Positions 33,122 through 43,906 of a DNA stretch of 64,000 nucleotides are shown piece by piece. Position numbers and translations under genes: made by a program. Where the stretch lies: positions 3,782,001 through 3,846,000 of the forward strand of contig JANTQA010000032.1 of NCBI GenBank assembly GCA_027625915.1, written 5' to 3'. The stretch is from Anaeramoeba flamelloides (Eukaryota; Metamonada; Anaeramoebidae). The notes below the pieces were generated by a model. It was not told where the DNA came from, searched no databases, and saw only the letters and a list, made by a program, of their open reading frames with translations. How positions within the stretch are numbered: the first letter of the stretch is position 1; the number at the start of each line of letters is the position of its first letter.

Positions 33122-33485
33122 GTAAATTGTTATTCTTTATCAAACCAAATTTCTAAATATTTAATTTTTGATATTTTTTTTGATTGTAGTATTTTATCAA
33201 TATTTGGATTCATTCCATTTTCTTGAATAATTTTATAATTTGATTTTTCTTATTTTTTTGAACAATTTCTGGAATATGACCTTTCGTTATTAAAATTAAA
33301 CCATTCCACAAGCCTTTTAACATATTTTGAAAAATATTTATTCTTTCAATTAAAAAATGGTTGTAAAATCTTAAATAATATAGGAAAGGTTTCATTTTCT
33401 TTTGAGGAAAAAATAAATTGAAGCTGTAAAAAATCATTTTTAATTTTGATAATAAATATTTCAACCAGTGAAAATCAATTGTCAT
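33122..33485 (-). mobile_element. LINE reverse-transcriptase fragment, likely
   Basis: Minus frame 33485-33210 (RFYNHFLIERINIFQNMLKG, LWNGLILITKGHIPEIVQKN) ends at a stop, after which the next frame reads MNPNIDKILQSKKISKIKYL then EIWFDKE and a stop. KIKYLEIWFD resembles the thumb-proximal (R)IKYLG...D motif after the palm of LINE reverse transcriptases. One frame change separates the two parts. Assignment is from motif likeness only. Confidence 0.35.
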
Positions 33486-34184
33486 TGATATTATAATAAT
33501 AACTATTTCAAACCTTTATTAAAAAGAAAACAATAAAAAAAAATTTAATAAATATTATTCAAAATAATTAAAAAAATAGTATACCTTTTTATAAAAAGGT
33601 AAAAGTAAAATCAAAAAAAAATGTTATTTTCAAATTTTTTCAACAAAAATTATATTATTAATTTATCTAGATTCATAAAAACTGTTCTCTTTATTAAATA
33701 ATAATTGATTGCTTTGAAATTCATACAATATGTGGTTATTTTATTCTTACTCAAAATTCAAATTTACAAAATATGGAAAATAAGTAGTATTAATATTTTT
33801 TCATTATGGTTATCTTCGGAACATATATTAAACGATTTAAATTATGATTGTTGATTAAAATCTTAAATAATTTCCTCTTGTTGTTTACAATAAAATGCAG
33901 GATCTAATAACCAAAAAAAAAAAAAAAAAAAAAAAAAAAAGACTAACTTGTGAAAAGGGTATACTTACTAAAAAAAAAGATGTCATAAATATAATTTTAT
34001 GTTAATTATTATATTTTATTTAATTAATACTTTTATATTTATAAAATAAAAAACTTATTTTTATGGGTAAAAAAATATTTCACAGAAAATTTGCATTTTA
34101 TTTTTCATTATTTTTAAAGGTGGGGTATTTTGCATTTTATTTCAGGAAAAAATTGAAATAATGATGAAATGTTTGTTTATTAGC
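33486..34184. other. AT-rich spacer with a long A run
   Basis: Contains an A run of about 27 at 33914-33940. No gene seen. The sequence next to 34184 is the 3' flank of the minus-strand gene. Confidence 0.5.
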
Positions 34185-36017
34185 TTATTTATTGGAAAAA
34201 ATTGAATTAAAAATTTCCTTTTCAATTGTTATTCGTTTTGAATGGAAGTTTCTCATCACGTTTGTGATATCGTTAGAAAGTAGGTGGGTTAATTGGTTTA
34301 TTTCGTTTTGTGTCTCAGTAATTTTATGAATATATGGGTTGGGGATGTTATTTATTATGTTAGAAAGGGTTTTACTGTCTTCATTTAGCTTGTTGTTTCT
34401 TTTTCTTATTTCTTGATCTTCATTAGCGGGTGGTTCAAAATACTGTAAACCATTTTGGAAAATGGAATTATTAATTTCTTGACAAATTTTGTTTTTAATT
34501 CCCATAATACTTTTGCTTTTATTTTGAAGTTTATTAATTAAATTATTGATTTTATTTTGTGTTTGAGTTTTTTTGTTGTCATTTATATTTTTTTTATTAT
34601 TATAATTATTCTCTTGGTTGTTGTTAGTTTTTTTTTGATTTGTATTTTTCTTATGAATAAATTTTTTCTGTTTTTTTCGTAGCATCTTTGATTTTTTATC
34701 AAGTCTTTGGCTTTGTTTCTGAAGTGCTTTAATTTTCTCTTTGTTTAAAACCTGTTTCTTTTTTTGAGTAAACAAGCCTTCAAATGCCTTTTTATTTCCA
34801 ATTTTTTTATTAATTTGGGAATGGGTTGTTGGCATTCTTTGGTGGTTCATTTTCGAAAATGAGTTCAAATAAGGGTTCTGATTCTTAGGGCGATTTTTTG
34901 AATTTGTTATCCTTTGAGTATTCAAGGTAACGTGAGGGTTCTCTCTGTTGTAGAGTTGCTTTTTGTTGATTCTGTTGTTTCTTAATTTGTTATTCTGGGT
35001 GAGAAAAAGAGAATATTTTGGTTTTGATAGCTCATGTTTTCTTTTTCTTTCAAGCCTTTTTGACTTCCTAGCCCGCAGGTTTGTTTCTTTTCCTTCATTT
35101 AAACTTTTACTTCTTTTGTTATTATTTTTAAGTTTTGTTTGATTGTTTTTTGTTTGAAAATTGTGGTTGTTTGTTGGTTTCAAATTTGGGATAGATCTCA
35201 AACTTGACTTTATTTTTGGATTTTTTTTTGGTTTTGAGATAGAACTTGGGCTAGGGCTAGGGCTAGAACTTGAACTAGGACTAGAACTACTGTTAGTGTT
35301 AAAGATTGAACTTGAACTTGAGCTGGAGCTAGAACTAGAACCAGAGCCAGAATCAGAGCCAGAACTAGAACTTGAGCTTGAGCTAGTTTTGGATCTCGAA
35401 CCCAAGTTTGCTTTTGTGGAATTTTTTAAAGTATTAGAAGAAATTAAAGACAGACCCAAAGCCTGTTTCTCCTTTTTATTGTTGTTGTGTTGATATTTTT
35501 TTTTAATTTCTTTTTGTTTTTCATTAAAGTTATTATCGGATTTACTTGTGTTTGTGTTGTTTTTTTGAGAAGTGATATAATTGTTGTTATTTGTATTATT
35601 ATTATTATTATTATTAATTCTCTCTGAAACAATTTGAATTTCATCAGAGAATTGTTTTAAAAACATTAAATCATCGCTCTTGTTTTGTTTTTCTTTTTGT
35701 GGTTTTGTTTGTTTTTTATGAAATAAGAAATTTATTGCTTTCTCTGGGACATTAGCTTGATCAAAGAATTGAAAATCAAGAGGAACACTTGTTATTTCAA
35801 TTTCTTTAATAGTGATCCTCATTTTGTACCCAAAAGACCGAATTTTTAGTGTAGTGTGATGTGATCGCTTCATACAACCAGAACAAAGATCCTTTACTTG
35901 GGTTGGGTAAGATGTGAAACTGTGCCTCCATTTTTTCTTGATTTTCACTGAAAGTTCCAAAAGCTGAAGGACAACAAATTTAGACTTTTTGTTACAATTG
36001 GTACAGCGACGCTGCAT
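34185..36017 (-). CDS. Unrecognised protein with CxxC...CxxC head and Ser/Asn-rich body, 610 aa
   Basis: Single exon. The head (1-100) is folded-looking: C5-x2-C8 and C45-x2-C48 with H53-H54, a possible zinc ribbon or treble-clef site, followed by beta-rich TTLKIRSFGYKMRITIKEIE. I do not recognise the family. Residues about 100-200 are Asn/Lys-rich; about 205-265 is a Ser/Gly/Pro run; 270-440 is Lys/Arg-rich with KSKRLERKRKHE; 460-510 is Asn/Lys-rich. The C-terminal 110 residues are again complex and helical (INNSIFQNGLQYFEPPANED, HKITETQNEINQLTHLLSND) and may be a second domain. No signal peptide or membrane segment. The basic stretches and zinc-like head suggest a nucleic-acid-associated nuclear protein, which is inference. 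The plus frame at 35161-35493 is a shadow of the Ser run. Confidence 0.75.
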   Translation of the reverse strand: MQRRCTNCNKKSKFVVLQLLELSVKIKKKWRHSFTSYPTQVKDLCSGCMKRSHHTTLKIRSFGYKMRITIKEIEITSVPLDFQFFDQANVPEKAINFLFHKKQTKPQKEKQNKSDDLMFLKQFSDEIQIVSERINNNNNNNTNNNNYITSQKNNTNTSKSDNNFNEKQKEIKKKYQHNNNKKEKQALGLSLISSNTLKNSTKANLGSRSKTSSSSSSSSGSDSGSGSSSSSSSSSSSIFNTNSSSSPSSSSSPSPSPSSISKPKKNPKIKSSLRSIPNLKPTNNHNFQTKNNQTKLKNNNKRSKSLNEGKETNLRARKSKRLERKRKHELSKPKYSLFLTQNNKLRNNRINKKQLYNRENPHVTLNTQRITNSKNRPKNQNPYLNSFSKMNHQRMPTTHSQINKKIGNKKAFEGLFTQKKKQVLNKEKIKALQKQSQRLDKKSKMLRKKQKKFIHKKNTNQKKTNNNQENNYNNKKNINDNKKTQTQNKINNLINKLQNKSKSIMGIKNKICQEINNSIFQNGLQYFEPPANEDQEIRKRNNKLNEDSKTLSNIINNIPNPYIHKITETQNEINQLTHLLSNDITNVMRNFHSKRITIEKEIFNSIFSNK

Positions 36018-36204
36018 TGTTTATTGAAAGTAAAACATGAAATTTTTCAAAATTGAAAAAAAACAATTAAAAAATGATTATCAAATTATGAAAAATGAAG
36101 ATTTGTCTCAAGAAAAGTCTGAACACATATTTCACAAATTCAATAAAAAATGATTTTTTAGAAAGTTTCAAAAAGATCAAAATTTAAATGATAATTTCAG
36201 GCTT
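36018..36204. other. Upstream flank of the 610-aa gene
   Basis: Leader of the minus-strand gene, AT-rich. No TTTCAG-like acceptor lies next to this start codon, unlike some other genes here. Confidence 0.4.
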
Positions 36205-36780
36205 GGCATTAAGGTTTCCAATCCCTAAAATTTGAAAAAATCGATTAACTTGTGTAGGGTGTAGCTGGATTGTTAATCTGGTTCTTATCTGAAAAATTTG
36301 TCTTTGGTATGGGTTTTAATAGTGGTTCAAAATGGCAATTTATAACAATTTATTTTTTTTTATTTCCTAAATCAGAATTGAAGAGTTTAAGACTAATATT
36401 TTAGAAGTTAAGTATTCTAAAAAAATGTGGTTTGTAGGTTATTGATTGAAATTTTTAACTACGTTTGGTTTTTGTTGGTGCTTTTCAAAAACAGTTTTTT
36501 TTCATTTGATTAATTGACTAAATAGTAAATCAAAATTTTCTTCTACAACATAAAACGCTAATTTTATTCTTTAACACCTACCGCTCTATTTCTCTTACAT
36601 TCTAATATTCAGATTTTTGAAAAAAAAAAAGAAATTGTCATAAATTGCTATTTTCAACCACTTTTAAAACTCATATAAAGCCAATAAATCTTTCAGATAA
36701 GAACCAGATTAACATATCACTACACTCTACACAAGATAATCTTTTTTTTCAAATTCGAGGAATTGTAGACCTTAAAAAAT
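36205..36780. mobile_element. About 575-bp foldback element (family F2)
   Basis: Arms 36205-36360 and 36625-36780 pair: AACTTGTGTAGGGTGTAG with CTACACTCTACACAAG, TTAATCTGGTTCTTATCTGA with TCAGATAAGAACCAGATTAA, AATGGCAATTTATAACAATT with AAATTGTCATAAATTGCTAT. No coding capacity. Several mismatches indicate moderate age. Exact ends and target duplication could not be fixed by eye. Confidence 0.65.
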
Positions 36781-37730
36781 AGGATAATCTTTGGAAAATA
36801 TTGAGAAATTTTTTTTCATTTTTTTGATTTTATTTGTGACCATTTAAAGGTTTCAAAATTTTTTTCAAGCAAGTAAAATCGTTCTAAAGATGGAAGAATC
36901 TCTATCAAAATAATTGATATTATATATTTTCGTTTATTTTAATTTTGTTCGGTATGTTCTAGTAGATTCTACTCTTTTTTCAAAATAAATTGATTTTATT
37001 ATACTTGCATGAAAATAATTAACTGTATAGTTTATTAAGGAATCTCGATATTAAAAAATGCAAACTTTTTTTGAAAAAAAATCATATTTTTAATTGTTTC
37101 TTATTTATTTATTATCTTAATAAGATCTAAAATTTGAGGTTCATTCAATTTCGATAATAAAAATAATTTTGAGTTTTTCAAAAATGACTTTTAACCCTTT
37201 TGAAAACTAAATGATTATTCAAATAGATTTAACTATAGATAATACATAATTAAACTTGAATATATAGATATAATTTTCAAATTAATAAATAATTGGGTAC
37301 TTATTTTAAAAAAAAAAAATTAAAGTTAAATTTTTGGGGATATTGAAACTTTTTTTTTTTTTTTTTTCAAGTAACTGTTTCAATAAAAAATTCAGAATTG
37401 CATATTGGGATAATCCAATTGAAAGATCATGTTCAAATTGAAAAAAAGGAAATATGTAGAGTGGGGCTTTATAGTATAAACTTTGAGATGATAAATAAGC
37501 TGAAAATAATTAAAATAAGGTATAAAGTAAAAAAATAAATAACAGATAAAACAAGATGTGGAAAAAATAACAAATAATAGGTTTTTTTCAACTCATACAA
37601 TAACCAAAAAATAAAAAAAAAAAAGTTTTTATATTCAAGAACTTTTCCTATAAACAATTTTTTTTGTTGTGTTTTAATTGGTTAATTCGATCTGTTTTAA
37701 AATTATAGGGGGTGTAATAAAAAATTATAC
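36781..37730. other. AT-rich stretch, no gene seen
   Basis: T17 near 37350 and ordinary AT-rich sequence. The hydrophobic minus frame 37469-37657 is low-complexity. Confidence 0.5.
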
Positions 37731-38263
37731 TAAACTAGATTCCAAAAATTTGGACACAGTTTAAACAGTGGAAAGAACATCATTACTGCACTTTAAATTC
37801 AATTTTGAAATAATTTTGATTTTACAAACTATTTCATTTTTTGTCTTTTTTGTTTTGTTTTCATTTCCTTTTTTGCAGTTAGGTAATCTTTTTCGTTAGA
37901 TCTCAAAATTTTTTTTCAATGGTTGATAGAAGGTTAGTGTTGAGTTTGTTAAATTGGAAAATCACATACAATTGGTAGATGGTATCGTAACATTTGATCG
38001 ATCAACAATTGTTGGTGAATTTTCAACAAATTTACCAATATATTTTTTGTTCAGCTCGTTTCATTATTTTGGACACACTTGTTTTTATTTTTAAGTTTTA
38101 TATTTTTTTCTTTTATTTGGATGAAAATGATTACTTATTAAAACGTTAATACTCGGTAACTTAAATGTTGTTTTTATATTAGGTTTGAAAAAATACAATA
38201 AATTGGGATTTTTTTTGCCTATTTTGGATTTTGGGTGTGTCCAAATTTTTGGAACGGGGTTTA
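37731..38263 (+). mobile_element. M1 mariner-like element, best-preserved copy, 533 bp
   Basis: Begins TAAACTAGATTCCAAAAATT, ends CCAAATTTTTGGAACGGGGT with TTA; TA at both edges. The terminal inverted repeat runs about 28 bp with a few mismatches next to the edge. Interior landmarks: GTTTAAACAGTGGAAAGAAC, TTGATCGATCAACAATTGTT, GGACACACTTG. Five near-complete copies occur in this window (2828, 7239, 20904, 37731, 61506), four of them 531-535 bp. Confidence 0.85.
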
Positions 38264-38743
38264 TTAATGATTTTTACGATTGATATTTAACCTTTTTTTG
38301 ACTTGAAAAAATTTCAATTATACTTTGACTTTTGCTATAAATATGCAAAAAAATGATTTCTTCAAGTTTGTAGTATTTAAAATAAATTTTTAATTTTTGT
38401 AAAAAAGAATAATTCTTTCTAGATATTGCATGTCGGTGTGGTGAGAATCTTTAAAGAAAAAAAAATGTCAAACAATAACCAATATATCTCTCGAAAATTG
38501 GTTATGTTTTGTAATCTTTTTTAACTTTGCTAGTTTTCAAAAAAAAATAATAAAAACTTTCTTAAATTTGCCATGAATTACAGAATAGTTGCTAAGCTCT
38601 TCATATTTTTTAATAAAAATTAAATAATTAACAAATAGGTTAGTTGCCAAATTATTTCTGATTTAGTGGAAATATATTGATAACAAAACAGAATAAAAAG
38701 CGAAACAAATAATTATTCATTCTTTGGGTTTATATGTTGATGA
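38264..38743. other. AT-rich stretch, no gene seen
   Basis: No coding, RNA or repeat feature recognised. Confidence 0.5.
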
Positions 38744-38947
38744 TTATTGAGTTAAATCCTCAACAAATTCAAAAATCAAAAAAATAGTTACTTTTCGAGG
38801 TTCTAAATCTAAATTATTAGAAACGGGAATATTAATAATTCGTTTTCGGGTTTTTAGATTTTGCCAAAGGAATGAAAAAAATAATTTCCAAAATGAAAAT
38901 TTTTTAATATTGATCATTAGTAAAAAATATAAGAATTTATTGTGCAA
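38744..38947 (-). mobile_element. Possible LINE ORF2 scrap
   Basis: The minus frame contains FWKLFFSFLWQNLKTRKRI, similar to the (L).FIW....R.R segment C-terminal to LINE reverse transcriptases. Very short, no flanking support, so only a weak call. Confidence 0.2.
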
Positions 38948-39041
38948 TAAGATTTATAATAGTTTTTTTAGAGACATGTGAACAACTGGCAAACTTAATT
39001 ATACCCAATTACAACACTCTTTTTTTATCAACAAATCTCGT

Positions 39042-39188
39042 ATGGCCAAAATCCCAGAAAAAAAAAAATTATTTTTTGAAGAGAAAATATTACATTCAAA
39101 GACAGATTTAACCAATAACACATGTTTCAACCTGAAATATAAAAGAGATAGCAAAAAAATAGAACGGTACAATATGTTAGTTCAGTGA
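39042..39188 (+). CDS. Short ORF of 48 aa, uncertain
   Basis: ATG at 39042 to TGA at 39186-39188; reads MAKIPEKKKLFFEEKILHSK then TDLTNNTCFNLKYKRDSKKI and ERYNMLVQ. Residue use is protein-like and GC is above the flanks. An internal GGTACAATATG could be a donor after GAACG, so it may be a 5' exon of something larger. A stop lies directly before the ELMO-type start at 39541, so it is not simply that gene's first exon in frame. Function unknown. Confidence 0.3.
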   Translation: MAKIPEKKKLFFEEKILHSKTDLTNNTCFNLKYKRDSKKIERYNMLVQ

Positions 39189-39540
39189 TCAAGTATTTTC
39201 CGATTTGCCCAACCCCAGCCAATTAAAAGATTTTTTTTATTTGGAAAGTTGTGTTTTGATTATCAAATTTCGAAAAGCTATGGGTTTATACAAAATGTTT
39301 AATTTTAATTTATTGGTTAATTGTTCTTGAATTGTAATTATTGTTTCCAGAGGAACTATTTTTTTCTTATTTGATAAAAGCATAAAAAAAAACTCAAAAT
39401 CCATTTGGAAAAAGTTTTTTTAGAAGCCTCTATATTTCACCCTTTTTATAAACAATTTAATTTCTGAACTTTGATATTCCAGATTTTTCTCATCATTTTT
39501 TTCAATTTAGATAAATTGTTATTTCTTTTATAATTTGTAA

Positions 39541-40289
39541 ATGCAGAAAGAAACTCAACTCTCAAAGGAACAAGAATTAAGTGCTTATGATTTAGTTAAC
39601 ACAAGAAGAGTTCACAAATTGGTTAAGGGCAAGCTTTTAGATCGAGTCCAAAAAGGCGGAAAAATCCAAAACAAATATTTTAAAATAAGCGATAACAAAC
39701 AAGAATTGTTAGTTGGACAAAATTCAAAAGGCCCTTTTCAACAAATTACAAACATTTCTGGGATAGGATCAATCACAACAGGAGTAAACGAAAATGTAAT
39801 CAAAACCAAAAAACTTGATGAGGAAAAAATTAAATTAACATTTACACTCAACTCACAACAAAAAAAACCAATAATCTCTTTTTTAGCGAAGGACAGAAAG
39901 GTATTTCTCTTTATTTCATCTCTCTTTCCCTTTTCTTTATTTTTCTTTTCCACAAGAGTTTATTTTTTTCTTTTTATCATTTTCTCTTTTTCTCTTGTTT
40001 TCTTTTTCAATTTTTTTACTTTTTTTCTTTCTGTTTTTGGACTTACAATATTAAAAACCAACCTGATTTTGGATCTTTACTTTTCTTGAAGCAATTTGCA
40101 ATTTGGATCGACTCATTTCGTTATTTAAAGAAGATCCCTGTCCAAGAAATTGAAACAAGGCAAGCCTTTGATGAGTTACTAAAAATTGATTCCCAAATAT
40201 CCCAATTAGAAAAAACAAAAGTAGCGCCCGAAATACCCAAACCACCAAAAGACTTTAATTTTGTTGTTGAAGCAACCGACTACAAATAA
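39541..40289 (+). CDS. ELMO-type PH-domain protein, two exons, 185 aa
   Basis: Exons 39541-39900 and 40092-40289 (intron 191 bp, GTATTT...TTGAAG, phase 0). The protein corresponds to the C-terminal PH part of ELMO/CED-12, the partner of DOCK-family Rac activators. RVHKLVKGKLLDRVQK (residues 19-34) matches the ELMO stretch before the PH core, NKYFKISDNKQELLVGQ follows as the first strands, and FAIWIDSFRYL (122-132) carries the invariant PH helix Trp125. The end LLKIDSQISQLEKTKVAPEI then PKPPKDFNFV matches the ELMO tail (LL..EI.LR.L...PPIPKEP..YDFV) that includes the Pro-rich SH3-binding motif. The ELMO armadillo and ELMO domains are absent: a TAA directly precedes the ATG. So it is a stand-alone PH plus Pro motif protein, about a quarter of usual ELMO length. 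Confidence 0.82.
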
Positions 40290-43200
40290 CTTTTGGAATT
40301 ACAAAATAACCTTTTACAATCAAAAACAACTATTACAACAACAACTAGGAAAAAATCAAAATATTTTTGTTTTTTTTTATTGATCGCTTTTTGAAAAAAA
40401 CAAAAAAGACTAAAAAATATTTTTTTTTTCCGTTTTTGAAATCAACAAATGTTAAATTAACAACAACAATAATAATAAATATTAATTATTACAATATGTT
40501 TGCATTTGTCTTTTCTTAAAAGTTTTAATTCATGGTTGAGATCATATTTAAATTCACAAATAATGAGATTGCTTAACAATAAAATAAAAAAATCATTAGT
40601 TGGTCTTCGAGCACGAGTTTCAATTTCAAATGGCTCATTTCTTACAGAAAAAAGTTATTGTTGATTAAAAACTATCGATTTTATTAGAGAATAAAGAATT
40701 CCTAAGGTGGAGAATAAAGTTCTTTAGAAAAAAAGTGTTGCAATTTTTTTTTACATTACAATATAAAATTCTCTTTATAAGTGATTTTATTTGTAAACTG
40801 ATGATACCAACTGAAGCAGAAACTCTTATTATAACAGGTTAAATCAGTGAGTATTGTTTGTATTTCAAAATATGTTTATAACGATATGTTTATCACAATA
40901 TTCCATAAAAAATTAAAAAAATTTAGTCACATTTTTGTTTACAAAACAATGTACGACAAATTTCAATAAAAAAAATGATCAGTATGATAAGTATACAAAC
41001 GATTTTTAAACAATTAATTCCAGTTATCGGTTTTACAATCTATTTGATATATTTATTGAGATTAAATCTCTTCGGATGACAAATTTTACGATTTTAAACA
41101 AAAAAAAGATTTACCAATTTTCACTTTTGAGAAATATCAATCCATAAATATTTACAAAGTTTATTTTTTAGTTATTTATAGAAGCATTTTAAAAGTCCAA
41201 ATATTTTTTTATGTTATATTTTTTATTAAAATATATATTTAAAGAAAGTAATATGGGTTGGCCATTTAATTTATTGTTTACAATGATAATATAAATACAC
41301 AAAGATATTTGTAAAATTGTATTATATATTAAATAGTCTTATAAGAAAACCAGAGGTGTGGTTGACGGATTTTTATGGATAAATGTGTTAATTATATTGT
41401 GTTTTGGTAAAGTGTGGGGAAAATGTGTATGGTGAAAATATTTATAGAGTATAATGGTACTTTTTAAGAAATTTAGGTTTCATTTATTCTGTGTTTTTTT
41501 ATTGTATATAGTTATAGAACCAACGACCCTAAATTAATGTAATATTTCATAATTGAAAAGGGGTGATCAGAAATGTAATTTTAAAGCAGTTAAATTCTTA
41601 ATACTAACAGTTAGTAATATTTTTTTTCTATAAAAAAAGTACCATTTCAAATGATCTTTTTCGGTCTGCACGATGTACCCGAGTAAAAAAAAATCGATAA
41701 GGGTGGGGCTAGAACCATAAATAAAATGAAAAATGATACAATATATATATATATAGACTTTTAAAAAAAAATATTTACATTAAAAGTATCATAAATAACC
41801 AATGTTGAGAACCATTGAAGCATTAAAAAAATTTGACTTGTTTTTTTTTTTTTTTTAAGGTTCCATAAATTTTTAAGATAAGAGTTGGGGTATATATACA
41901 AGGTACAAAATTAAATTTACTTCCTCCTTTATATTTTGAATTGATCTGAAGGAATAAAAAATATTACTTGATATTGTTTCAAAAATATTCAATCACAAAA
42001 ATATTTACACGGAAAATATTTTTTTTTAAATTTAAAAAGGAGTTTGATTTTTCTAGTTTTATTTTTTTTGTCTTTAAATTATAATTTAATTTATCTATGT
42101 CTTCAAAATTCTTTTTTAAATTTTCTTACAAGTGTCTGATTTACTGTATCTTTGCTTATATCAACCAGTTCAGAATGTTTTTTTTTTATTTCTACATTGA
42201 GGGATAGTATTTTTTAAAAAATAAAATGAAATATTTTCTAGATTTAGAAATTTGTTTTTTGTGATTTGTGTTTCAAGTTATAAAATCGATGTGTTAACCT
42301 CATCTAAATAATTTGTTAATTTGAGTATATTTTTTGAAATCAAAAATTCACACGTTTCCAAAATAAAACGAAAAAAAAGTAAAATATTATTTTTATGGGC
42401 AATTAAGTCCATACTTTAAAATGGGACAATATATTTTAATGTTTTATGTTAAAAAGTATTGATTTAGAAAGGATTTTTTTTTATTTTGTTATTATATTTA
42501 ATAATAAATATTCCAATTTAAATCTTAACCAATAAAATTAATTGAAGTGTGGGTGATTCAATAAATATGCATTTAATAAAAGCTTGATAAATGTTTCACA
42601 ATTAAAGTGTGATCTATTTGGCCAAATATTTTATCCTTTATTGTTTTAAAAAAGTTATTTTTTCATTTTCAAACAATGAAAAAAAATGCAAAAAAATTTT
42701 TTTAATAAATTGTTTGATCTTATTCACCATATTCGTTATAACAATTTAAATCATTTTTGTCAGAAAAAAATTGATTGTGAATTTTTAGGGTAAAAATTTC
42801 TTTAATCCCAAATATATTTTAGAAAATTTTATTTTTAAAAATCAAATTTCATCTTACAACAAAAACATAATTTCTTAGCAAAAATAATTAATTGACTTAA
42901 AAACTTTGATTATTATAACTAATATTCTTAAAAAAATTCCAATTAACTGTCATCAGTTTAATAAATCAATTGTTTTGGTGAACAAAAAAGTTTTTTCTCA
43001 ATAAACAAAAAAACTCTTTTAATAATATTTCTTACAACAAAGACTTGTGGTATAATAATGATCAAAAGGGTAATAAAAGGTGAAAAACTTGTAGAGTGTG
43101 AGAAATAAAATGAATTTAATAGTTTTCTTTTTCTTTAAAAATGGAAAAAAATTGACCTCTCTGAAAAAAATATTCTTTTCGGGTTTTCTTAGTTCGATCA

Positions 43201-43906
43201 GAATTTTTTGACACTATAGATCTACAAAATGTAAAAGTTTAGAACACCACTAATAACATATTTTAAAATTCTGTTTTGTTTTTGTTGAGGAGAGAAGACT
43301 GATCCCTTTATCAATTATTTTGATTATTGGGATTAATTATTGAGAATTTGTTTCAAGTTTAAAACGAGTGTTAGTGACACATCTGAACTTTTTAATAAGA
43401 ATTATTTTCGTATCAAAGTAAAACAAAAACAATCAAAACGGTTGTTGATTTAAAACTATCACTTTGAACTATTTTTTTTGACAAGCTTTGAAATAATTGG
43501 ATCATTTTTTATCTTTCTTTTTGTAGGAAAAACCAAAAAAAAATACACCTTAGCTTTTTTCAAAATAAAATCTGAAAAGAAAAACCAAAAAACAAAGAAA
43601 TCTTTAAACGAATTAATTAAATGAGAAATTTTATTATTTAAATGTTGTAAGGAAGATTTTCTTTCATCCCCAAAGCAAAATATATTTCTTCTTTTAAAAA
43701 AAGAAAAGAATATTATCAAAAAAAAGAAAGATTTTCAGATTTTCAAGCAACAAATCAATTCCTTGGGTTTTGTTTTAGCAATATTTTTTAATTACCCCTG
43801 GAAGCGAAAAAAAAAAAAAACTAAAAGGGAAATATAAATTACAATGAAGAAAATTCTTCTTGATGTGTGGGTTTGGTTTTCCAAGCACAAATTACAAAGA
43901 GTTTTT
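40290..43906. other. AT-rich intergenic stretch, no gene seen
   Basis: No coding or RNA gene supported. 41350-41480 is markedly G/T over C/A on the plus strand (GTGTGG, GTGTGGGG, GTGTATGGTG). The minus frame 43459-43719 is low-complexity. Nothing else recognised. Confidence 0.5.

Noticed and set aside
35161-35493. Leu/Glu-rich plus-strand frame
   Set aside because: Mirror of the Ser-rich run of the minus-strand gene.
39042-39540. Upstream exon of the ELMO-type gene encoding an ELMO domain
   Set aside because: No ELMO-domain-like sequence is visible and TAA lies in frame directly before the ATG at 39541.
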